Shown here: one piece after another, positions 7,815-15,049 of the stretch | Position numbering within the stretch: position 1 is the stretch's first letter | Layout: each line of letters starts with the position of its first letter | Assembly (NCBI GenBank): GCA_045221575.1 | Contig: JBGUWU010000012.1 | Coordinates: forward strand, 8,844-72,843 | DNA from: Scybalousia_A sp045221575 | GTDB lineage: Bacteria > Bacteroidota > Bacteroidia > Bacteroidales > P3 | Direction: 5' to 3' | DNA: 64,000 bases | Translations under genes and position numbers: made by a program | Notes under the pieces: generated by a model | Seen by the model: the letters and a program-made list of their open reading frames with translations, nothing else | Databases searched by the model: none | Told to the model about the DNA's origin: nothing

Positions 7815-10459
7815 AATGCTTGATTATAGAAAAAGTTGTGATATGTATCATTGCCAATATTAATTATATACATGTTCTCCCTGGCACGAGTTATCGCCGT
7901 GTATATTGTTTGAGGCGACATTGGGCGGAATGTCGTATTGCGCAAAGCAAAATCACTTTCAAGAATGACTATAACAGAAGGAGATTCCCAACCCTTGAAA
8001 CTTTGAATTGTAGAGATTTTAAGACATCGCTTATCTGTGGTGAACAATTGCTTTCTTGTTCGCTCAAGTGCTTCAAAATCCCTATTAAATTTCCAATTAG
8101 CTGCCTTTTCGTCAGTAACATGATGTATTTGCTTTAACCTTTCAAGAGCTTCGGTTGAAATGAAAGTTATTTCTGTTTGTTCATTTGTCCTTTGACGATA
8201 TAGGGCGTCAATATTACGCAGTAATTTTGTTGATGATGCAAGCACGACGAAGTCTCTTGCTTCGTTGTTGTCATTTGAAATGATAGTTATTATATTGGTG
8301 ACCAAAGCTTCTACCGTGTTATTTCGCCTCATGTCATTATACGTTAGGATTTGGAAATTGAACGTATTTGACATGGTGTCCTCTGTAGCTATATTATCGA
8401 TAGGCCAATTTGGCATGAATTGTGTTTGAAATGCCGTGGCAAGATTTGCAAGACGTGGGTTTGTAAATCTTCGACTTGTGGTTAATTGCCGATTCCACTG
8501 TCCTCCAATAACACCCAAGCGGATGTCACCATTTGTGTCTAAAGGTCGTTGAAAAACATTTTGTTTCGGATCTCCAAACACAACTAGTTCGCCATTAGGC
8601 TTCAAGAGAAAATTTTGCATGACAATACGAAGCCACTCCGTAGTATAGTCTTGAACCTCATCAACGAAGATAGCAGAATACTTCTTATGGATTCTTGAAT
8701 TATCAAAGAAAGTTTCGTCTTGATATGAGCCAAATTCTACATGCCTCTGACATTCTGCGGCGCGTATTCTAAAGAACTGGTGATAAGGATAGACATCTAC
8801 TTTTTCCCATGAGAAGTCCTCCCGAATCTCGGAAAGCCTGAATTTTAGGTAGTTCGCTAATGTAATGTTATAGGTCAAGACTAACACATCACCTCCTGTG
8901 CGCTTCATAGCATTCACTGCCCTAAAAGCAAGAACCTGCGTTTTTCCAGAACCAGCGACACCGCTTATTTTCTGTTGTGTTTCACTGCTTTCCGATAATC
9001 GTCTCTGTGCGCCAATAGGATGCATATCAATGCGTCCTTCCTGATAGGAATGCCAGGATGGAGATATAATCTTAGCCAATTTCCTTTTAACAACATCGTC
9101 AAAAGCGTTGTTGTTGTACAGGAAGCTAGTAGTGGTATATAGATTTTGTGTTACTTCTCTGTTTTCAATAAACTCCCTACCGAAAACAAAGGTGAAATTA
9201 ACCACGTTACTCTTGTATCCAAAGAAATCATTTATCTCGGTAATAGTATTTTCTGAGAACACAACAACTTTTTTTATAAGGCTAAAATTTCGGTTGTCCT
9301 CAATTGTACTCATCAGAAGCTCTTCTATACCATCCTTAATGCTTGACTGGCAAAGGTTTATAAGATCAATAGGGGATTGATAGCGTTTTCCTCGTACATC
9401 TATTTCCTTTTGATCTTCTGATAAAGTACATTCATTAAGGTCCTCCTCAAATACGTTCAAAAGAAGCACTCCCTTGTTCGGTCTGACAATAATAAAATCT
9501 ACTGCCACCTCGTTTACAACTGCATCAATATACATTATGTCATCCACAGATAAGATGTTCTCCAATCTCCATGCGATTCTGGCTTTTTGAGGTGACAGTA
9601 CATGGTTTTGTATCTGCAAGCGTAAGTCATATTCATTATATATTGCTTCATGACTCTCACCTACCAAAGCTAATCTATTCAGGTCTATTGTTGCACCGTT
9701 ATACGTAAAACATCTTGTTATGCATGTATAGGGGTGTGCGGTTCTCCTTGTACGAGCATAACGTACACTATCTATATGGCTAAAATAATCTTGCTCTCCA
9801 AAAACGGAACAGAACTTTTCAATTCTGTAAGCTGCACCATTTTTCGGCCCAATACATAGGATGAAGTGTTTCCCATGTGCAGATGCCACCATCCTAGCGA
9901 CTTTCCCTAAGTCGATAGTAGTTACATCCAAGATATTAGAAAAAACATGGATTACATTATTATACCTATATCCAATAGGATTAAGGGCTTCTCCTTCGGC
10001 AATATCGGTTGCGGGAAGAAATAAATTCTTCACATCAATCTCAACAGTGCCATGCGTAAGAGTACGGATGTTATCATTGGCTCGTTCAATAGCGCTACGA
10101 GAAGGTTCTATTAGCGTAACTTTACGTAACCATTGAAGCAAATCACGTTGCCTTAACACTTCAATTATGGTAGCAGACCCTATGCCTTGACCGCATCCCC
10201 AATCAACTATTTCAATACTTCCTTGAATATCATTAAATGGGAAATTCATCATTGCGGCACGGCACTTGGTCACATGCATGTCTCCATATGCAGACATATA
10301 GCAATTTAGAGCTATATCACTAGCCAATAGATTTATACCATGTTTCAACTCTGGATGCGTCCAGGGTCTTCCCTTATATTCTAAAGGCAAAGCATTGTGA
10401 CAATAATCTATAATGTCATCAATACTATTACATTGTCTTATGTCTTCTGCGTATGCCAT
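7811..10459 (-). CDS. methyltransferase-like / NERD-like / SF1 helicase fusion
   Basis: A large multidomain protein (residues numbered from an ATG at 10492). Around residue 96-106 VDWGCGQGIGS is motif I of a class I SAM-dependent methyltransferase. Residues about 285-410 (AVDFIIVRPNKGVLLLNVFEE) resemble a NERD nuclease-like domain, but the usual E-x-K is replaced by N-V-F, so nuclease activity is doubtful. From residue 511 a UvrD/Rep-type superfamily 1 helicase follows: Walker A GVAGSGKT (511-518), Walker B FVDEVQD near 609, FGDPKQNVF, TIQSFKGWE and TAITRAREN. The start at 10459 is chosen because GGGAG lies 6 nt upstream; 10465 (ATGA with the DUF1848 stop) and 10492 are alternatives. It may act on DNA or RNA in a defence role. 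Confidence 0.85.
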   Translation of the reverse strand: MAYAEDIRQCNSIDDIIDYCHNALPLEYKGRPWTHPELKHGINLLASDIALNCYMSAYGDMHVTKCRAAMMNFPFNDIQGSIEIVDWGCGQGIGSATIIEVLRQRDLLQWLRKVTLIEPSRSAIERANDNIRTLTHGTVEIDVKNLFLPATDIAEGEALNPIGYRYNNVIHVFSNILDVTTIDLGKVARMVASAHGKHFILCIGPKNGAAYRIEKFCSVFGEQDYFSHIDSVRYARTRRTAHPYTCITRCFTYNGATIDLNRLALVGESHEAIYNEYDLRLQIQNHVLSPQKARIAWRLENILSVDDIMYIDAVVNEVAVDFIIVRPNKGVLLLNVFEEDLNECTLSEDQKEIDVRGKRYQSPIDLINLCQSSIKDGIEELLMSTIEDNRNFSLIKKVVVFSENTITEINDFFGYKSNVVNFTFVFGREFIENREVTQNLYTTTSFLYNNNAFDDVVKRKLAKIISPSWHSYQEGRIDMHPIGAQRRLSESSETQQKISGVAGSGKTQVLAFRAVNAMKRTGGDVLVLTYNITLANYLKFRLSEIREDFSWEKVDVYPYHQFFRIRAAECQRHVEFGSYQDETFFDNSRIHKKYSAIFVDEVQDYTTEWLRIVMQNFLLKPNGELVVFGDPKQNVFQRPLDTNGDIRLGVIGGQWNRQLTTSRRFTNPRLANLATAFQTQFMPNWPIDNIATEDTMSNTFNFQILTYNDMRRNNTVEALVTNIITIISNDNNEARDFVVLASSTKLLRNIDALYRQRTNEQTEITFISTEALERLKQIHHVTDEKAANWKFNRDFEALERTRKQLFTTDKRCLKISTIQSFKGWESPSVIVILESDFALRNTTFRPMSPQTIYTAITRARENMYIINIGNDTYHNFFYNQAL

Positions 10460-10461
10460 AA

Positions 10462-11538
10462 TCATCTCCCTGTTATAGTTTCTGACTGCCAAGCTGTTGC
10501 TTTGGCATATTCCCAGTTCCTCACCGCCATTTCCTTGCTTGTGTTTGCATAGCAGTATTCACATTGGTGAGGGCAGGTATTGTACTCTCCTATATCCTTA
10601 CTGATACAGCATCCACAAGCCGTTCTCTGACCAGCATCTCTATTGTTCTTTTTGATAACTGCATATCGTCCTCTATCTAGTTCTATAGCATCTGATGGTA
10701 TTTGAGGAGTACCGAAAAGGTTTCCCATTGGAGTTATTATCTCTGCACCGAGTAATTTGAGCAGTTCAGGGTATTTGTATCCATACTTGACAATCAACCT
10801 GTCATCAACACAGTGATTGGGTATGATTCCTGAATACCGACCAGGCTCCCCACAAGTTGCCAATTCATAGTCCCAACCTTTAGAATGATTCATCTCAACC
10901 AATTTGGTTGCAAAATCTACCATTTGTTCCTGCTGCCACTCCTTGTAGTTGATTCCGTTGCTTTTCAGATTCCGTCTTACTTTGGTATATTCTGCAATAT
11001 CAGCATAACTAAAGACCAGTCTTTCGGTATAACCTTTAAGTTGGTCTCCAATTTTCTCAATTTTATCCAGCAGTTGATATAAGTCAATCTTGTCTGTGAG
11101 TACCAGTGGGTCGTGTCTCCAAATAACTTGCCCGACCCCGCCGAAATAATCTACCAACCGTTTGAAAGTGTCTATTCTATTGGCCAACGGTGGCACACCC
11201 CTTTCTAATCCTTCTTTGTCGTAATCATTCATAGTGTATTGGATATAGCATCCAATACCACCATTCAGAGTCTTGAGTTTGGCCAAGTGATTCAGCAATG
11301 GAGAAGGATCCTTTGACCAAAACACGATAAACTTGGTGCGATGGTATGATACGTAGGAGTATTTCCCGTTAAATGGATTCTTCCAAGCAGAATAACCCTC
11401 CGACAGACGATGGAAGAACCAGTCGGAGTAGAATGCAGGGATATCCGTACACCTACTTGCAGAGACGATTATTGGAGCCATTGCAGAAACCTGCTGACCG
11501 TTCTTTATCGTTATATTGTCTTTGTTCCAAGTCGCCAT
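10462..11538 (-). CDS. DUF1848 family protein with radical-SAM-like cysteine motif
   Basis: A 358-residue protein recognisable as DUF1848 by SASRCTDIPAFYSDWFF near the N-terminus, FIVFWSKDPSP, the Q-VIWRHDPL block, and the C-terminal motif CGCC...SKDIGEYNTCPHQCEYCYAN. C322, C326 and C329 have the CX3CX2C spacing that binds the 4Fe-4S cluster in radical SAM enzymes, with extra Cys at 308, 310 and 311. The biochemical role of the family is not known to me. It is the first large gene of the island set, 31 nt after the XRE regulator start side, and its stop overlaps the region of the helicase start, so the two are coupled. Confidence 0.85.
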   Translation of the reverse strand: MATWNKDNITIKNGQQVSAMAPIIVSASRCTDIPAFYSDWFFHRLSEGYSAWKNPFNGKYSYVSYHRTKFIVFWSKDPSPLLNHLAKLKTLNGGIGCYIQYTMNDYDKEGLERGVPPLANRIDTFKRLVDYFGGVGQVIWRHDPLVLTDKIDLYQLLDKIEKIGDQLKGYTERLVFSYADIAEYTKVRRNLKSNGINYKEWQQEQMVDFATKLVEMNHSKGWDYELATCGEPGRYSGIIPNHCVDDRLIVKYGYKYPELLKLLGAEIITPMGNLFGTPQIPSDAIELDRGRYAVIKKNNRDAGQRTACGCCISKDIGEYNTCPHQCEYCYANTSKEMAVRNWEYAKATAWQSETITGR

Positions 11539-11569
11539 TATACCTTATTCTCGTTAATCTTGTCAAAGT

Positions 11570-11755
11570 TCATTGTTTATTTTTTGAACCAACAAGTAAT
11601 TCCCTGATATCCACATCCAACAATCTTGATATTTTGTCAAGTGTTTGCAAATCCGGTTGCACTATATTTTGACACCACTTGCTGACACTGCAAGTAGATT
11701 TGCCTAATTGTTCAGCCAGCCATTTGCCTGTCTTGTTTTGCTCTACAAGGACCAC
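11570..11755 (-). CDS. XRE-type HTH regulator, N-terminus interrupted by a stop
   Basis: A 61-residue helix-turn-helix protein (KWLAEQLGKSTCSVSKWCQN, then LQTLDKISRLLDVDIRELL). Family members start with a short MSTTNLNR-like leader. Here ATG at 11785 encodes MSTTNLNR and is followed directly by TAG (11759-11761), after which the frame continues KVVLVEQ. Translation could start at the GTG at 11755, leaving the HTH fold intact, or the gene may be inactivated. It heads the island gene set and is placed to control it. A TATTTTTG box lies just upstream. Confidence 0.65.
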   Translation of the reverse strand: MVLVEQNKTGKWLAEQLGKSTCSVSKWCQNIVQPDLQTLDKISRLLDVDIRELLVGSKNKQ

Positions 11756-11785
11756 TTTCTATCTGTTAAGGTTTGTCGTACTCAT

Positions 11786-12053
11786 ATATGTTAAACTTCT
11801 GTTCAAAAATATAAAATCAACAATTAAATAACGTCACTATGTATATATTATTGTGATTACTCTAATTATTTTGGAGATATAAAGTTAATTATGAGAAATT
11901 TACTTCCAACCCCGACTTTACAAACATCCTCATCAACAAACTCTGTGAGCAGTAACAACTCACCCCCAAAATACCTTCACACAGATGACCGCCGTTCCTA
12001 TCCGTTGCAACACATCGAATACCCTCTACACTTCTAAAAGCTTCAAGCAAGAA
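11786..12053. other. island right edge without a clear gene
   Basis: No gene can be supported. A minus-strand frame from about 12047 to 11889 is open with a coding-like composition (ATDRNGGHLCEGILG, then LLMRMFVKSGLEVNFS) but has no start codon before the dnaK terminator, so it may be a relic. A 48-codon plus-strand frame starting at 11891 overlaps it and looks fortuitous. Confidence 0.4.
11804..11811 (-). promoter_or_regulatory. -7 box for the island gene set
   Basis: On the minus strand TATTTTTG matches TAnnTTTG, about 20 nt before the ATG at 11785. A convincing -33 element is not seen. Confidence 0.45.
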
Positions 12054-12091
12054 AAAAAACGGGAGCTGAAAGCTATTCAGTTCCCGTTTCT
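12053..12091 (-). terminator. dnaK terminator
   Basis: On the minus strand CGGGAACTGAA pairs with TTCAGCTCCCG (one wobble) and is followed by eight T residues. The same hairpin is present in the left repeat at 5574-5611. Confidence 0.9.
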
Positions 12092-12159
12092 ATTAGGTGT
12101 ATTTCAGTGTCTTACTTCACCTCCTCAAAGTCTGCGTCAGTTACATCTCCATCGTTTTT
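12054..12159. repeat. right 106-bp direct repeat (attR-like)
   Basis: The copy that is continuous with intact dnaK. It spans the last 16 codons or so of dnaK, its stop and its terminator. It is identical to 5574-5679 except for one synonymous difference. Confidence 0.95.
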
Positions 12160-14031
12160 GTTATTTGTGTTGTTTGAAGATGTGTTCTCTTGTTGAGGAT
12201 TACCTTGTGCTTGTCCTTGATTTGGATTTGCACCTTGGTACATATTTTGGCTGACGCTTTGAAGAACGTTGTTTAATCTCTCTGTTGCAGAATCAATACC
12301 AGCGATGTTTTTGCTTGCATGTGCATCTTTCAAATCTTTCAAAGCACTTTCCACTTCTGATTTCTTGTCTGCAGGAACCTTGTCGCCGTTTTCTTTCAAG
12401 AAGTTCTCAGTTTGGAAAATCATAGCGTCTGCTGCATTGATTTTATCTGCTTCTTCTTTCATACGCTTATCTTCATCTGCATGAGCTTCAGCATCTGCTT
12501 TCATTCTCTTTATTTCTTCTTCTGACAAACCACTTGAAGCCTCTATCTTGATACTTTGCTGTTTGCCTGTAGCTTTGTCAAGTGCAGACACATTAAGAAT
12601 ACCGTTTGCATCAATATCAAAAGTAACTTCTATCTGAGGAACACCTCTTCTTGCAGGTGGTATATCGCTAAGTATAAATCTACCTAATGATTTATTATCT
12701 GCAGCACGTGTTCTTTCACCTTGTAGAACGTTGATTTCTACGCTTGGTTGATTGTCTTGAGCAGTTGAGAATACTTGTGATTTCTTTGTTGGTATGGTTG
12801 TGTTTGCTTCTATCAGCTTAGTCATAACTCCTCCTAAGGTCTCTATACCTAAACTCAATGGAGTAACGTCAAGTAGCAATACATCTTTTACCTCTCCTGT
12901 AAGCACACCACCTTGAATAGCAGCACCTATTGCAACAACCTCATCTGGATTTACAGATTTATTAGGAGTTTTTCCAAAGAAGTTTTGTACCAATTGCTGA
13001 ACAGCAGGAATACGAGAAGAACCTCCAACAAGAATAACCTCATCTATTTTGCTTTTATCATAACCTGCATCTTGTAATGCTTTCTCACAAGGAACTAAAC
13101 AACGTTTGATTAAATCATCGCAAAGTTGTTCAAACTTACTTCTTGTTAATGATACGTTCAAGTGTTGAGGTACATTGTCTATAGAAGTAATATAAGGAAG
13201 ATTTATTTCTGTTTGAGTAGAAGAAGACAATTCTATTTTAGCTTTTTCTGCTGCTTCTTTCAAACGTTGAAGAGCCATAGGGTCTTTTCTTAAATCCACA
13301 TTAGGATTATCTTTCATAAATTCTTCAGCAAGGAAATTGATAATCTTTCTATCAAAGTCATCACCTCCAAGATGTGTATCTCCGTTAGTACTCTTTACTT
13401 CAAAAACACCATCACCAAGTTCCAAAATACTAATATCAAAAGTACCACCACCAAGGTCAAACACTGCTATATGAGAATCAGAGTTCTTTTTATCCAAACC
13501 GTATGCTAAAGCAGCAGCAGTAGGTTCGTTGATAATTCTTCTCACTTTCAAGCCAGCGATTTCACCAGCTTCTTTTGTTGCCTGACGTTGTGAATCGTTG
13601 AAATAAGCAGGTACAGTAATAACTGCTTCTGTTACGCTTTGACCAAGATAATCTTCTGCTGTTTTTTTCATCTTCTGAAGAATGATTGCAGAAATCTCTT
13701 GTGGAGTATATAGTTTTCCATTAATATCTACACGAGGTGTGTTGTTATCTCCACGTTGTATCTTATAAGGAATATGTTTTATCTCTTCTTGAACTTGATC
13801 AAACATATTACCCATAAATCTCTTGATACTATAAATGGTGTTCTGTGGATTAGTTATAGCCTGACGTTTTGCAGGGTTACCAACTTTTCTTTCACCATCT
13901 TTAGTAAAACCAACAACAGAAGGAGTTGTACGTGTGCCTTCGCTATTTGGTATTACCACTGTTTCATTACCTTCCATAACTGCTACGCAAGAGTTCGTAG
14001 TTCCAAGGTCTATTCCAATTATTTTTCCCAT
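12112..14031 (-). CDS. dnaK: molecular chaperone DnaK (Hsp70)
   Basis: Full-length 639-residue Hsp70. The ATPase domain starts MGKIIGIDLGTTNSC and contains NEPTAAALAYG and the phosphate-binding VFDLGGGTFD. The substrate-binding domain includes the linker-proximal DVLLLDVTPLSLGIET and is followed by the helical lid. A Gln/Asn-rich tail leads to the conserved acidic end DADFEEVK, the site for co-chaperone contact. It folds and refolds cytosolic proteins with DnaJ and GrpE, neither of which is nearby. The gene is intact although its 3' end is the island boundary. Monocistronic, with its own terminator. Confidence 0.99.
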   Translation of the reverse strand: MGKIIGIDLGTTNSCVAVMEGNETVVIPNSEGTRTTPSVVGFTKDGERKVGNPAKRQAITNPQNTIYSIKRFMGNMFDQVQEEIKHIPYKIQRGDNNTPRVDINGKLYTPQEISAIILQKMKKTAEDYLGQSVTEAVITVPAYFNDSQRQATKEAGEIAGLKVRRIINEPTAAALAYGLDKKNSDSHIAVFDLGGGTFDISILELGDGVFEVKSTNGDTHLGGDDFDRKIINFLAEEFMKDNPNVDLRKDPMALQRLKEAAEKAKIELSSSTQTEINLPYITSIDNVPQHLNVSLTRSKFEQLCDDLIKRCLVPCEKALQDAGYDKSKIDEVILVGGSSRIPAVQQLVQNFFGKTPNKSVNPDEVVAIGAAIQGGVLTGEVKDVLLLDVTPLSLGIETLGGVMTKLIEANTTIPTKKSQVFSTAQDNQPSVEINVLQGERTRAADNKSLGRFILSDIPPARRGVPQIEVTFDIDANGILNVSALDKATGKQQSIKIEASSGLSEEEIKRMKADAEAHADEDKRMKEEADKINAADAMIFQTENFLKENGDKVPADKKSEVESALKDLKDAHASKNIAGIDSATERLNNVLQSVSQNMYQGANPNQGQAQGNPQQENTSSNNTNNKNDGDVTDADFEEVK

Positions 14032-14395
14032 TGTTTTATCTGTTTTTTTTATTATTAATAATCAATTTAAACTTTACTGTCTTATTTTTTTAAGACATAT
14101 TAGTAAAGACAAACAATGTGCCAAAAATAAACAACTGACATTTTGTCATAAATTAATCAACTACGCCGACATTATGTTATTATATTTAAGGATAGAAAAA
14201 AATATACAAATTATAAACTTATTTTTCTATTTTCAGTAAAAACTATTAACAAGCTAATAAATTATTAATCATCAAGTTAAAATTTTTATCCTCATTTTTT
14301 TACTACACTAAAGACCATAGATTGAAAAAAATGTAGTAGATTTGCGAACATATTAAATCAAAATTAACATAGTATTAACTAAAAATCAAATTGAC
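14032..14395. other. divergent regulatory region, dnaK / porin-like gene
   Basis: On the minus strand a TATTTTTG -7 box (14122-14129) precedes dnaK, with a TGACA-N3-TGTCA palindrome (14136-14148) just upstream, a possible operator. A GTCTTA/TAAGAC hairpin with an AT-only loop lies in the dnaK leader (14079-14096). On the plus strand TAGATTTG (14337-14344) is the -7 box for the 14396 gene. No gene is seen. Confidence 0.5.
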
Positions 14396-14905
14396 ATGAA
14401 AAAATTTTTCACAATGTTGGCTATAGCAACCGTTATGGTGTTTGCCGCAAACAACGCAAAAGCTCAATTAAGCCTTCACGCTGGTTTTTTGAGCGACATT
14501 TATGCTGGTGATGCAGATGCAAGTGAAGCTGGTTTCTACGTTGGTGCAAATTACAACATGGCCGCTTTTGGCGATTTCAAACTTGCTCCAGGAGCATACA
14601 TCGGCTATAGTAAAGACAGAGCAGACTTACGCATACCTGTTCTTTTAAACTTCAGCCTTAATCTTACTAATGATTTAGGATTAGCTTTCTTCGCAGGTCC
14701 TCAAGTAACCATTGGTTTGACTGGTGATGTTTATGATTACTACAAACGTTTTGGTCTTGGAGGTATGTTTGGTGCAAGCTTCCTTTATGACAGATTCACT
14801 TTTGACGTAGGTTGTGCTTTAGGTTTCCTTAATCAATGGGACTTACCAGGTAATGCAAAAGTTAATTTCAATCAATTTACTATTGGTTTAGGTTACAAAC
14901 TGTAA
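14396..14905 (+). CDS. small outer-membrane beta-barrel protein (porin family)
   Basis: A 169-residue exported protein with signal peptide MKKFFTMLAIATVMVF...NAKAQ and about eight amphipathic strands rich in Gly, Tyr and Phe. The last residues FTIGLGYKL form the C-terminal strand recognised for outer-membrane insertion. It resembles the OmpX/porin-family barrels that are abundant in Bacteroidales. It is a single gene with a promoter and a perfect terminator. Substrate unknown. Confidence 0.85.
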   Translation: MKKFFTMLAIATVMVFAANNAKAQLSLHAGFLSDIYAGDADASEAGFYVGANYNMAAFGDFKLAPGAYIGYSKDRADLRIPVLLNFSLNLTNDLGLAFFAGPQVTIGLTGDVYDYYKRFGLGGMFGASFLYDRFTFDVGCALGFLNQWDLPGNAKVNFNQFTIGLGYKL

Positions 14906-14927
14906 TCATAAAAAAGATTAAAATTTT

Positions 14928-14957
14928 ACGGAGCGATTTTTCGCTCCGTTTTTTTTT
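14928..14957 (+). terminator. terminator of the porin-like gene
   Basis: A perfect 9-bp stem ACGGAGCGA / TCGCTCCGT with a TTTT loop and a T-run. Confidence 0.93.
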
Positions 14958-14987
14958 GTTGATATACTTTATTTGGACATTATTTTA

Positions 14988-14995
14988 TAACTTTG
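14988..14995 (+). promoter_or_regulatory. -7 box for the sodium symporter gene
   Basis: TAACTTTG matches TAnnTTTG, about 55 nt upstream of the ATG at 15050. Confidence 0.6.
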
Positions 14996-15049
14996 CAGGC
15001 TCATTTATTTATCATTTATAATTGTTAAATATAATTCAAAATAAAATAT

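Larger units (their letters stand above)
5574..12159. mobile_element. genomic island inserted at the dnaK 3' end
   Basis: The segment is bounded by 106-bp direct repeats, each holding the last codons, stop codon and terminator of dnaK. Between them are five minus-strand genes whose base composition is visibly richer in G and C than the surrounding genome, plus two gene-free edges. That layout is what site-specific integration into a gene 3' end leaves, with the gene restored. I find no integrase, transposase, relaxase or terminal inverted repeats, so it is either a decayed or trans-mobilised element, or a homologous-recombination product. The 5680-5840 edge holds no convincing gene. Confidence 0.8.

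Noticed and set aside
5574..12159. insertion sequence or composite transposon
   Set aside because: No transposase gene and no inverted terminal repeats; the flanks are long direct repeats of a host gene.
11985..12254. 89-codon plus-strand frame across the dnaK 3' end
   Set aside because: It is antisense to dnaK codons and the terminator, so a shadow frame.
14111..14128. sigma-54-like site (TGGCAC with a TTGT) before dnaK on the minus strand
   Set aside because: Spacing and the second element fit poorly, and an ordinary -7 box overlaps it.
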